A DNA stretch of 64,000 bases from an uncultured Pelagibacteraceae bacterium. GTDB taxonomy: Bacteria; Pseudomonadota; Alphaproteobacteria; Pelagibacterales; Pelagibacteraceae. Location: contig CACBWM010000001.1 of NCBI GenBank assembly GCA_902542975.1, forward strand, positions 124,001 through 188,000, in the 5' to 3' direction. The notes beneath the pieces are model-generated. The model did not search any database, was not told the DNA's origin, and saw only the letters and a program-made list of their open reading frames with translations. Positions 9,803 to 17,714 of the stretch are shown here, one piece after another; within the stretch, counting starts at the first letter, position 1; every line of letters begins with the position of its first letter. A program made the position numbers and the translations under genes.

Positions 9803-10846
9803 CTATTTTTCTATAATTGTTAAATGTCCCATTTTCCTTTTAGCTTTAACTTCTTTTTTTAAATAATCATAAAAAAATTCATTTTCTTTAAATTTTTTAT
9901 TTTTATATTCTAATATATCTTCACCAATCAAATTAAGCATTTTTGCATTATAAATTTTTTTTGTTTCTAATTTTTCAAGTCCACATACAGCTCTTATATG
10001 ATTTTCAAATTGGCTAATGTTGTGTGAATTTATAGTTAGGTGTCCAGAATTATGTACTCTTGGTGCAACTTCATTAGCATATAAATTATTATTTTTATCT
10101 ATAAAGAATTCAACGCACATTGTACCAATATAATCAAGCTCTTCAGCCACTGTTTTTGCCCAGTCCAATGCTTTATTTTTAATTTCATCACTTATATCAG
10201 CGGGAATTTTGGAGTGTTTTAAAATCTGGTCTTCATGATAATTTTCAATTGGATCATAAATTTCATATTTTTGATGACCAAATCTTGTAACCACTACTGA
10301 AATTTCTTTTTTTAAATTTACTATCTTTTCTAAGATGTAGCCTTTTGAAAAATCAAAATCTTCATTTAAATCATTTGCATTATTTATTTTATATTGGCCT
10401 TTTCCATCATAGCCAAGTGTACAAGTTTTCAATAAACCAGGCATTAATCTATCGTTTATTTTTATATCATCTAAATCGTTTATACTTACAAACTGTGTAG
10501 TAGTTATATTGTTTTTATTTAAAAACTCTTTTTCAGTCATTCTATTTTGAATTAATTTATTTATTTCGGGGCTTGGTAATACAGATTTGGTTTCATTAAT
10601 TTTTTTCAATATATCATACGGGATATTTTCAAACTCATAAGTAACAAGATCGACTTTTTCTAAAAAGTTATTGATGATATTTATGTCTTTGTAATCTCCA
10701 TAAATAAATTCATCTGCAAAATTAATTGCGGGTGCATCTTTATCATCTGATAAAATAACCGTTTTAATATTAAGTTTTTTTGCAGCAGATGCTAATAGAC
10801 TTCCTAATTGTCCACCACCTATTATTCCTAGATCAGGTTTAGACAT
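9803..10846 (-). CDS. purK: N5-carboxyaminoimidazole ribonucleotide synthase
   Basis: ATP-grasp enzyme of purine synthesis that carboxylates AIR with bicarbonate to give N5-CAIR, the substrate of PurE. It starts LGIIGGGQLGSLLASAAKKL, the PurK N-terminal dinucleotide-like loop, and carries ATP-grasp features such as MPGLLKTCTLGYDGKGQY and FIDKNNNLYANEVAPRVHNS. The length of 347 residues is normal. It lies 3 bases downstream of purE on the same strand, the usual purEK arrangement. Confidence 0.95.
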   Translation of the reverse strand: MSKPDLGIIGGGQLGSLLASAAKKLNIKTVILSDDKDAPAINFADEFIYGDYKDINIINNFLEKVDLVTYEFENIPYDILKKINETKSVLPSPEINKLIQNRMTEKEFLNKNNITTTQFVSINDLDDIKINDRLMPGLLKTCTLGYDGKGQYKINNANDLNEDFDFSKGYILEKIVNLKKEISVVVTRFGHQKYEIYDPIENYHEDQILKHSKIPADISDEIKNKALDWAKTVAEELDYIGTMCVEFFIDKNNNLYANEVAPRVHNSGHLTINSHNISQFENHIRAVCGLEKLETKKIYNAKMLNLIGEDILEYKNKKFKENEFFYDYLKKEVKAKRKMGHLTIIEK

Positions 10847-10849
10847 TAA

Positions 10850-11344
10850 TTACTTTGGTTTTTTTTTTACTTTTGATGTTTGTTTTTTTCGCCAATTTAA
10901 AAGTGTTTTTTTTACATTGTTATCATACGTAGCTATAATTGAAGCAGCATATAAACCAGCATTGATTGCACCATCTTCTCCAATAGCAACTGTACCAACA
11001 GGAATTCCTTTTGGCATTTGAGCAATTGATAGTAGGCTATCTAAACCTTTTAACTTTTTACTTTCAATAGGAACACCTATGACTGGAATTCTAGTTATTG
11101 CAGCAATCATACCAGGCAAATGTGCTGATCCTCCAGCACCAGCAATAATAATAGAAATATTGTTATTTTCTGCTTTCTTTGCATAGTTATAAAGTCTATC
11201 AGGTGTTCTGTGTGCAGAGACGATATTTGTCTCATAATTAACTTTTAAAATCTTAAGAACTTTTTCACAATTCTTCATTGTTTTGTAATCAGACTGACTG
11301 CCCATTACAATTGATACTTTATGTGATTTTTTTTTGTATTTCAT
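10850..11344 (-). CDS. purE: N5-carboxyaminoimidazole ribonucleotide mutase (PurE class I)
   Basis: Converts N5-CAIR to CAIR in purine synthesis. The 164-residue protein has the substrate loop VMGSQSDYKTM, the SAHRTPDRL motif and AGAGGSAHLPGMIAA, all PurE hallmarks. Co-occurrence with PurK marks the class I (bacterial) route. The C-terminus carries a lysine-rich tail (KKQTSKVKKKPK), common in proteins of this base composition. It is first in the purEK operon; upstream about 100 bases separate it from the divergent dipeptidase-like gene. Confidence 0.95.
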   Translation of the reverse strand: MKYKKKSHKVSIVMGSQSDYKTMKNCEKVLKILKVNYETNIVSAHRTPDRLYNYAKKAENNNISIIIAGAGGSAHLPGMIAAITRIPVIGVPIESKKLKGLDSLLSIAQMPKGIPVGTVAIGEDGAINAGLYAASIIATYDNNVKKTLLNWRKKQTSKVKKKPK

Positions 11345-11448
11345 GAAACCAATATCAATTTACAGATATTTCCCTTAAATTGCAATTTTTAGCTAAGGAC
11401 AGTTTAAGTTAGTGACAATCATAATAATAATAATAGTGTATACCAAAT

Positions 11449-12417
11449 ATGAATTATCGAATTGATAATCTTCAGTATTGTAAATGGTCTAGAGAAATCT
11501 TTGAAATAAATAATAAAGCTGGATTAAATGCGGTACACGTAACGTTAGTTTATCATGAAGACTATGATGAATTACAACAAAGAATACAAGAATGGAATAA
11601 ACATTTTGAAGAAAATAAAGATCTTATATTTCTAGGCAACAACTACAATGATATTACAAAAGCAAAAGAAGAAAACAAAACGGCAATTTTTTTTGGATTT
11701 CAAAATTGTTCACCAATTGAAGATGATATAGGTCTTATAGAAAAAGTACACTCACAAGGTTGTCGATTTATGCAATTAACTTATAACAACCAATCATTAT
11801 TAGCTACTGGATGTTATGAAAAAAATGATAGTGGCGTTACTAATTTTGGAAAAGAGGCTATTAAAGAAATGAATAGAGTAGGTATCGTTGTTGACATGTC
11901 TCATTCAGCAGAAAAAAGTACACTTGATGCAATTGAGATTAGTCAAAAACCAATTGCGATCACTCATGCAAATCCAACTTTTTGGTTTGAAGCTAAAAGA
12001 AATAAATCTACAGAATTATTAAAAGTTTTGTCTGCAAGTGGAGGAATGTTAGGTTTATCATTGTATGCTCACCATTTAAAAGATGGAACGAATTGTAAAT
12101 TAGAAAGTTTTTGTGAAATGGTTGCAAGAACAGTTGAAATTATGGGTATTAATAATGTTGGAATAGGATCAGACTTATGTTTAAACCAGCCAGACAGTGT
12201 AGTTGAGTGGATGAGAAATGGAACATGGTCAAAATCAAAAAATTTTGGTGAAGGCAGTAAAGATAAACCTGGTTTTCCAAAACAACCAGATTGGTTTTTG
12301 GATGCAAGAGGATTTAATAATATAAATGTGGAACTAAAAAATAAAGGTTTTCATGAAGAAGAAATAAATAAGATACTTGGTAATAACTGGTTTAATTTTT
12401 ATAAAGGAATTAACTAA
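11449..12417 (+). CDS. M19 (renal dipeptidase)-like metallohydrolase, metal site altered
   Basis: Amidohydrolase-fold protein of 322 residues in the membrane-dipeptidase (M19) family; no signal peptide is seen. Family residues retained: VVDMSHSAEKSTLDAI, PIAITHANP and NVGIGSDLC, supplying two His and an Asp. The N-terminal HxD metal pair of classical M19 enzymes is not visible, and the segment where the bridging Glu is expected reads GFQNCSPIEDD with Gln. Zinc dipeptidase activity is therefore uncertain. From memory, a related protein sits beside dimethylglycine-demethylation genes in pseudomonads, which would suit this window's methylamine theme. It overlaps the next gene by one base (TAATG). 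Confidence 0.8.
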   Translation: MNYRIDNLQYCKWSREIFEINNKAGLNAVHVTLVYHEDYDELQQRIQEWNKHFEENKDLIFLGNNYNDITKAKEENKTAIFFGFQNCSPIEDDIGLIEKVHSQGCRFMQLTYNNQSLLATGCYEKNDSGVTNFGKEAIKEMNRVGIVVDMSHSAEKSTLDAIEISQKPIAITHANPTFWFEAKRNKSTELLKVLSASGGMLGLSLYAHHLKDGTNCKLESFCEMVARTVEIMGINNVGIGSDLCLNQPDSVVEWMRNGTWSKSKNFGEGSKDKPGFPKQPDWFLDARGFNNINVELKNKGFHEEEINKILGNNWFNFYKGIN

Positions 12418-14069
12418 TGCAAGTTCCATTAAGAGATCCTAAAATTGTAATGAAACTTTCTAGGCTTGGGTCGTTTCATCAATCTAAATTATCTTTTCTA
12501 AGATCATTTTTAAATGAGTTTAAAGATTGGAAATATAACAGAGATTTGTTTGACTTGAATGATAGGGGATATGGTGTTGTTATTTATTCATTTTCAAAAG
12601 AAAAAAAAACATATTCTCTAGTTTGTTTTGCCAATGAGCTTAAAGATGAGGAAAGATCTGATAGAGTAATAGCAACTAAATGGGATGCTGCATTTGCCTT
12701 GTATGATGGCATTCCTTCAAAACTTGATATAGATAGACTTTCACAAAATGTCCCTAAACAAGAAGTTGGTAGACTTTCTTATAAAGAACTTACTCTTTCA
12801 AGAGCAAATAGGTCAGTTAGAGCATTTAATTATGTAGTTGAGTGTTTATCAAAAGGTATCCAGCCCAATACTAATGAGCTATCTAAAGTTGGATATTTGT
12901 ACAGAACAACTGCAGTATATGGCTCAGGAAAATTTGGATTAGCAGACAGGTTTAGAATTAAAAATAGAGATGAAATAAATGGTCCATTTAGATTAGAAAT
13001 GATGTTGGTTTACCTTGTAAGACAATTCACTTTCGATCAAGTCAATCATATAGCAAAACATAAAAATCCTAAAGGCGCTGTAGAATTAGACTTAGATATT
13101 TGCAGAAATTTAGGAATTGGAAATTCAACTGGATTAGGAATGGCACCATTTATTGTTAACCACCCTTCATTGTTAAATAATTGGATTCTAGCTAAAGAGA
13201 AGGCTTTAAAAAAAATAAGAGAAATAGAAAAAGTATCAGAAGAAGAGTTTAAAATTTTTTACAACTGTTTAACAAAATCTTTAAAAAATGTAACTTCATG
13301 GAATACTGACAGTGAATACCAAAAGAAAAAAATAAATAACTTAATTAATGATTTACAAAATTTAATCAATTATTTGAAAGATAATATTGATAAATCAAAT
13401 TTTTATATATTTGACAAATTATATAACTGGGCAGAGGAAAATTTATCTGAAGAAGGAGTTGAGTATTTGGTATCTATAATGATGGAGCCATATAATAAAA
13501 TAACTGATCCTTTAATTTCTCAAATGAGTTCAGACGAGGATAAAAGTTTTAATATACCTGTAGATAGAACTATAAATGATCTAAGAGAAATAATTGAGAA
13601 AAATTATTCAGATATTTTAAAAATTGATTTTTCAAAAAATGAAAATAATAAAAAATTTTGGTTCATATCAAAAAATAAAGAAGAACCTAGGATTGGAGAT
13701 CGGTTTGAAGATAATGGTTCAGAACTCGAGCAGCCTACGGCTATTGGTAGAGATATAAAAAAACTTTATGAAACTATTTTTAATTTAAAAAACAGCTTAA
13801 AGATTGGTAATTTTCTAGTACAGAACAATGATTTAAGACATATTGTAAGAAGAGTGTTTATAACAGAGAAATATCCATATTCCGAAATTCAAGATAATAC
13901 CATTGGCTCAAAATTAGTTCCTATTGATATGTTAAGACTTAAACTATCTTTTTTTGGGGCCGTAAAGTTTGATCCAAGATCTGACAAATGGTTAAGGATT
14001 TGTATGTTTCAAGGAGCTCCATTACCAAATGAACTAAATTCATTTAATCAATATTGGATATATAACTAA
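12417..14069 (+). CDS. Uncharacterised 550-residue protein, partner of the M19-like gene
   Basis: I do not recognise a named family. The protein is soluble and long, without signal peptide or membrane segments. The N-terminal 280 residues look most constrained (RLGSFHQSKLSFLRSF, GYGVVIYSFS, SRANRSVRAFNYVVE, TTAVYGSGKFGLADRFR, LGIGNSTGLGMAPFIVNHP). A Lys/Asn-rich linker region follows, then a C-terminal part with VRRVFITEKYPYSEIQD and FFGAVKFDPRSDKWLRICMF. Its start codon overlaps the stop of the M19-like gene and a further unknown gene follows after 8 bases, so the three are very likely translationally coupled and act together. The glycine- and arginine-rich N-terminal blocks suggest an enzyme, but none can be named. 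Confidence 0.75.
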   Translation: MQVPLRDPKIVMKLSRLGSFHQSKLSFLRSFLNEFKDWKYNRDLFDLNDRGYGVVIYSFSKEKKTYSLVCFANELKDEERSDRVIATKWDAAFALYDGIPSKLDIDRLSQNVPKQEVGRLSYKELTLSRANRSVRAFNYVVECLSKGIQPNTNELSKVGYLYRTTAVYGSGKFGLADRFRIKNRDEINGPFRLEMMLVYLVRQFTFDQVNHIAKHKNPKGAVELDLDICRNLGIGNSTGLGMAPFIVNHPSLLNNWILAKEKALKKIREIEKVSEEEFKIFYNCLTKSLKNVTSWNTDSEYQKKKINNLINDLQNLINYLKDNIDKSNFYIFDKLYNWAEENLSEEGVEYLVSIMMEPYNKITDPLISQMSSDEDKSFNIPVDRTINDLREIIEKNYSDILKIDFSKNENNKKFWFISKNKEEPRIGDRFEDNGSELEQPTAIGRDIKKLYETIFNLKNSLKIGNFLVQNNDLRHIVRRVFITEKYPYSEIQDNTIGSKLVPIDMLRLKLSFFGAVKFDPRSDKWLRICMFQGAPLPNELNSFNQYWIYN

Positions 14070-14077
14070 AGTAATTA

Positions 14078-14686
14078 ATGAGAAGTTATAGTGAAATTGA
14101 CACGATTGTTAAACGTTCAACAAAAGCGAAAGGTTTCTCCTGGGGAGTTGCAGAAGAAATAGGAAAGAACATTAAGCAACTCGAGTTATTTGGTTTACCA
14201 GGAATAAAAAACATAAACCATTATTTTAAGATTTTTAATAATGAGAAGTTTGAAAATTGCCAATCTTTTAACAAAAGCAACAGACCTCAAAACTTTTACT
14301 GTCCAATTAAACTTGGATTAAGTTTTTTTGATCAATCTATCTCTATCCAAGAACTAAATGACATAGAAATTGAAAAAATGGCTTACCCATTGATATTTTT
14401 GCCGTTTGTCAGTAGATCTTCGGAAATAACAGGAAAGAGAATTTTCTTAAAGATAGATCAAAAAGAATTTTTATTAAATTTCAATCAATCAATTTATTCA
14501 AATTATTTAAGTAGTGAGGTTGTAGAAAAAGCAGATGTAATTAAAATTCAATTCTTAGAAAATAAGAATAATTTTTCTGAAGAAGATTGGAAAGAATTAA
14601 CAAAATTATCTGAAAACACATTTGTAGAAGAAACAGATGAGTTAAAACAAAAAACCGCAGGAGCAGGATTAACAGATAATGACTGA
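14078..14686 (+). CDS. Uncharacterised 202-residue protein in M19-like operon
   Basis: Unrecognised soluble protein, 202 residues. It begins MRSYSEIDTIVKRSTKAKGF and includes SWGVAEEIGKNIKQLELFGL and YPLIFLPFVSRSSEITGKRI. The first block has the look of the DUF3726-type proteins found near amino-acid catabolic genes, a memory-based impression only. It follows the 550-residue protein by 8 bases and overlaps the next small gene by 8 bases, so it belongs to the same operon. No catalytic motif can be named. Confidence 0.65.
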   Translation: MRSYSEIDTIVKRSTKAKGFSWGVAEEIGKNIKQLELFGLPGIKNINHYFKIFNNEKFENCQSFNKSNRPQNFYCPIKLGLSFFDQSISIQELNDIEIEKMAYPLIFLPFVSRSSEITGKRIFLKIDQKEFLLNFNQSIYSNYLSSEVVEKADVIKIQFLENKNNFSEEDWKELTKLSENTFVEETDELKQKTAGAGLTDND

Positions 14687-14846
14687 TAACTTTGAATATA
14701 AATCAGAAAATTCAGATAATAATGAATTAAATGATATTTGTGATGAATGTAAAAAAGAAGATGAAACAGTAACTCAAAATTTAATACTCACAGGATATAA
14801 ACTTTGCAACTCTTGCAGAACATCAAAAACTTTATTTCCGCTTTAA
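14679..14846 (+). CDS. Small double-CXXC (zinc-ribbon-like) protein, 55 residues
   Basis: This short gene starts at an ATG inside the end of the 202-residue gene (8-base overlap) and ends at a TAA that overlaps the convergent Yip1-like gene. The translation carries two CXXC pairs 19 residues apart, ICDECKKED and KLCNSCRTSK, an arrangement suited to one zinc ion, preceded by an acidic Asn-rich N-terminus. The overlap and the paired cysteines support it as coding and as the fourth member of the M19-like operon. Its function is unknown; a structural zinc or a metal-delivery role are both possible. Confidence 0.65.
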   Translation: MTDNFEYKSENSDNNELNDICDECKKEDETVTQNLILTGYKLCNSCRTSKTLFPL

Positions 14847-15388
14847 ATATTCGTACTAATAGGTAATGAATTAATTTTTGTCATTACGAAAGAAATTGTC
14901 AAAAAAGAAATAATTAAAAAAGACAAAAATACAATTCCAAATGCTTTTAAATTTGATTTTAAATTTAAAATATGTCTTGTAGCAATAATTAATGAAGCAA
15001 AAATCCAAAATTGAGTAAGAAAAATAATTAAAAGAACAAGTTCTGGTGTAACTGCAAAAAATCTTATCAGGCCTGGAGCGTGTGCGTACCCAACGGCTAT
15101 AAGAACCCTTTTAAATGGAATTTTTCTATCTTTATCAGGAAAAATTTTAACCCCAATTACAAATATAAAAATTGCCCACACCAGCCATGTTAATAAAGCT
15201 GTTAAACCAGATATACCAACTGATGTTTTTACAATCGTATTAGCTGCAATCGCTCCAGCAACCCCATCTAAAATCATAATTAGAATTGCAAAATAAATTC
15301 CAGCTTCTCCATAATATCTTGGAGTTCTATAAAGAGTTTTATCAAGCTTTAACGATTTAAAAACAATATCTAAAAACTGAGCAAACAT
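14843..15388 (-). CDS. Yip1-domain-like integral membrane protein
   Basis: Membrane protein of 181 residues with about five hydrophobic segments. The central YAHAPGLIRFFAVTPELVLL matches the conserved helix of bacterial Yip1-domain proteins, and the N-terminus (FKSLKLDKTLYRTPRYYGEA) is cytoplasmic and basic as in that family. Its role is unknown. Its ATG overlaps the stop of the 35-residue membrane peptide upstream (TAATG), so the two are coupled; both lie downstream of the DmdA-like demethylase behind a strong inverted repeat. The 3' end overlaps the convergent zinc-ribbon gene by 4 bases. Confidence 0.75.
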   Translation of the reverse strand: MFAQFLDIVFKSLKLDKTLYRTPRYYGEAGIYFAILIMILDGVAGAIAANTIVKTSVGISGLTALLTWLVWAIFIFVIGVKIFPDKDRKIPFKRVLIAVGYAHAPGLIRFFAVTPELVLLIIFLTQFWIFASLIIATRHILNLKSNLKAFGIVFLSFLIISFLTISFVMTKINSLPISTNI

Positions 15389-15495
15389 TAATTATCTTTA
15401 TTTTTTTTTTGCGCTTTATATGAAACGATTAATGGGAATATTATTAGTGCAATAGCGATTATAATGCAAACAACTATGAAAAAGGTTTTCGTCAT
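15388..15495 (-). CDS. Small single-span membrane peptide, 35 residues
   Basis: Short gene reading MTKTFFIVVCIIIAIALIIF, then PLIVSYKAQKKNKDN: one transmembrane helix of about 20 residues followed by a positively charged tail, which predicts the C-terminus in the cytoplasm. Its TAA overlaps the ATG of the Yip1-like gene. The start codon lies 1 base from a 13-bp inverted repeat, so access to it may be limited by RNA structure. A helper subunit of the Yip1-like protein is a reasonable inference. Confidence 0.55.
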   Translation of the reverse strand: MTKTFFIVVCIIIAIALIIFPLIVSYKAQKKNKDN

Positions 15496-15496
15496 A

Positions 15497-15523
15497 TTTA
15501 GGGGGAATTAAATTCCCCCTAAA
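15497..15523 (-). terminator. 13-bp perfect inverted repeat after the DmdA-like gene
   Basis: TTTAGGGGGAATT is followed, after a single A, by AATTCCCCCTAAA, a perfect 13-bp dyad in very A+T-rich DNA. The repeat starts about 10 bases past the stop of the DmdA-like gene. On the transcribed strand no U-tract follows; the next codon is the start of the membrane peptide. It may be a 3'-end stabiliser or processing stem for the upstream mRNA, an imperfect terminator, or a structure that masks the next start site. Confidence 0.6.
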
Positions 15524-15533
15524 AAAATTTTTA

Positions 15534-16889
15534 TCACTTATTAACCACTTCTCTTGTATTTGCGTTGTAAGATTCTGTAAATGGAACATCAACTACAACT
15601 GCATCGACCGGTTCTCCAGGTTTATCAGAATATTTTTCTGGTAGGTGGACTTTAAATTTTGATCCAACCTTACCTTTTGGAAAACCATTTGCATTTAGCG
15701 TGCCATCAAATGGAACGTATCCCATGGCAATATTTTTCCCTTTTTCTGGGTGATACCAAGGAGAAGTTATAAATCCTACAGGCTCACTGCCGTTTTCTGA
15801 AATTAACCAAAAATCTGGAGCATATTCTTCAATAGGTTTTCCTCCTAATTCAAGTCCAACTAATTGAAGTTTGTAAGGTTTATGACCTGCTTTTAAATCA
15901 GCTTTCATTTTCTCGAGAGCTTTTTTACCAATATAATCTGCTTTTTTGTTCCATTCACCTTTACCAGATAAAGAAACTTGATATCCAAGATTACATTGAA
16001 ATGGATTATGCTCATGATCCATATCTTGTCCCCATGAAAGAATTCCAGCTTGTATCCTTCTATGGTGTGCAGGAGCAATTACCATTAAGTTATGTTTTTT
16101 ACCTGCTTCAAGAACAGCATTCCACATATCTTCGGCATATAAAGTTGCTTCTCTTAAATATATTTCAAATCCAGACTCGCCTGAAAAACCTGTTTGAGAA
16201 ATTATACAACTTCTTCCACCAACTTTTGCAGAAGCCAATCCATAAAAAGGCATGTTATCAATATCAACTTCACTTCCACAAAGATCTTTCATCAAAGCTT
16301 TTGCTTTAGGACCTTGAATTTGTACAGGACAAGCATCTATTTCATTAATTTGAACATTAAACCTTTCATCTGCATTTACTCCTTGCAGATATAATCCTAT
16401 ATCACTATCTGATAAACTAAACCAAAATTCATCTTTAGAAATTCTTAAAAGAATAGGATCATTTAATACTCCTCCATAAGCATTACACAAAATTACATAT
16501 CTTCCTCTCATTGGAGAAATTTTTGTAGCATCTCTTGTAATTACATAATCAACAAATTTTTCTGCATCTGGTCCTTTAACTTGTATTTGTCTTTCAACTG
16601 CAACATTCCACATTGTTACATGGTTTTTAATTGCTTCGTACTCAACCATTGCACCACCATCTTCAGGTTTAACATAACCTCTTGGATGATAAATTCTGTT
16701 ATAAACAGTTGCTCTCCAACATCCTGCTTTCATAGATAAATGCCAGTATGGAGATTTCCTTACTCTTGTTGATATTAGCATCTCAACTTTAGTAGGTCCG
16801 CTTTGTCTCAAATTATATGGTACTTTTCTATCAGACTGATCTACTGATGTTGTATGTCTTAGTTTACTATAGTCAAATTCATTAGACAT
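15534..16889 (-). CDS. DmdA-like THF-dependent demethylase/aminomethyltransferase
   Basis: GcvT-fold protein of 451 residues that should move a methyl group to tetrahydrofolate. It resembles DMSP demethylase DmdA more than GcvT: STRVRKSPYW and ATVYNRIYHPRGY near the N-terminus, then MWNVAVERQIQVKGPDAEKF, GGVLNDPILLRI, FWFSLSDSDIGLYLQG, CPVQIQGPKAKALM and SGESGFEIYL. It has about 40 extra N-terminal residues and a longer C-terminus than the roughly 370-residue DmdA, so it is probably a paralogue with another substrate. A good AAGGAG Shine-Dalgarno precedes the ATG, which overlaps the MetF-like gene by 8 bases. The pairing parallels LigM/MetF-type demethylation systems. Confidence 0.82.
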   Translation of the reverse strand: MSNEFDYSKLRHTTSVDQSDRKVPYNLRQSGPTKVEMLISTRVRKSPYWHLSMKAGCWRATVYNRIYHPRGYVKPEDGGAMVEYEAIKNHVTMWNVAVERQIQVKGPDAEKFVDYVITRDATKISPMRGRYVILCNAYGGVLNDPILLRISKDEFWFSLSDSDIGLYLQGVNADERFNVQINEIDACPVQIQGPKAKALMKDLCGSEVDIDNMPFYGLASAKVGGRSCIISQTGFSGESGFEIYLREATLYAEDMWNAVLEAGKKHNLMVIAPAHHRRIQAGILSWGQDMDHEHNPFQCNLGYQVSLSGKGEWNKKADYIGKKALEKMKADLKAGHKPYKLQLVGLELGGKPIEEYAPDFWLISENGSEPVGFITSPWYHPEKGKNIAMGYVPFDGTLNANGFPKGKVGSKFKVHLPEKYSDKPGEPVDAVVVDVPFTESYNANTREVVNK

Positions 16890-17610
16890 AGTTATTCTCC
16901 TTCAACCACTTGTTAGTTTCCTTCAAGCCGCCGAATGTATAAATGTGGAAATAATCAGTATGCGATTTAACTTTCCCAATTAAATCATTAGGGTCTTTAG
17001 GTTTCAACAAATCCAACGCCTTACTAAAATTAGATTTAAGAAAGTTAATGGAATTTTTTGCCCCTACAATATTAGCAAATTTAATTAAGCTAGATATTTT
17101 CATTGGCCCAGTTATTCCAACATGAACTGGTATTGTTTGTTTTGATATAAAATCTATAATAGGCTGAGTATCCATTAGCCACTGTGTAACTATATAATCA
17201 GCATAAGGCTTTTTATCTATCATAGCTTTTTCTAAATCAGAGTCGGATATATCAGGACTCCCCTCGGGATGTCCAGCAATTCCAATCTTGATACCATCAA
17301 AAAACCCTGTCTCTAACATTTGATATGAGCTATCAAATTTTCCGATCGGGTCACGACTTCCACCTATCACCAAGACCTGCTTAACACCCAAATCTTTACA
17401 TCTAGAAACATAATCTTTTAGCTGATTTTCATCATTTATTGACCTTGCTGGGAAGTGAGGAACTGGATTAAATCCCTCTTTAACTAACTCTCCAGATTGT
17501 TGAGCGGTCTCTTTATAATCACCTCCAGGTAGCATTGTAACATAAACATCTTTCACCTTAGGCAACGTACTTAAATCAGTTTTAGGACCTATTTCTAAAG
17601 AAAAATTCAT
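16882..17610 (-). CDS. Methylenetetrahydrofolate reductase-like protein
   Basis: TIM-barrel protein of 242 residues in the MetF superfamily, shorter than the roughly 290-residue MetF. Recognisable parts are DVYVTMLPGGDYKETAQQS, GFNPVPHFPARSI (the barrel segment with the usual PH), VLVIGGSRDPIGKF, GIAGHPEGSPD and ADYIVTQWLMDTQPI. It is co-transcribed with the DmdA-like demethylase (8-base overlap), which suggests it oxidises the 5-methyl-THF formed there to 5,10-methylene-THF instead of feeding methionine synthesis. That direction is inferred from context. Confidence 0.85.
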   Translation of the reverse strand: MNFSLEIGPKTDLSTLPKVKDVYVTMLPGGDYKETAQQSGELVKEGFNPVPHFPARSINDENQLKDYVSRCKDLGVKQVLVIGGSRDPIGKFDSSYQMLETGFFDGIKIGIAGHPEGSPDISDSDLEKAMIDKKPYADYIVTQWLMDTQPIIDFISKQTIPVHVGITGPMKISSLIKFANIVGAKNSINFLKSNFSKALDLLKPKDPNDLIGKVKSHTDYFHIYTFGGLKETNKWLKENNYV

Positions 17611-17714
17611 AACTAAATTCTTAATTATTTTATATTCCGTGTCTATAAAAATATTAAACAGCTGAACACATTGTAACCTATTGTCATGATCTGAAAATTT
17701 AATTAAATTTAGTC

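Noticed and set aside
16001..16394. Two overlapping plus-strand frames
   Set aside because: Antisense to the DmdA-like demethylase; no motif, and an odd His/Tyr/Gln-rich composition.
15534..16889. Naming the 451-residue protein dmdA
   Set aside because: Related to DmdA, but longer at both ends and coupled to a MetF-like gene; substrate identity is not supported by sequence alone.
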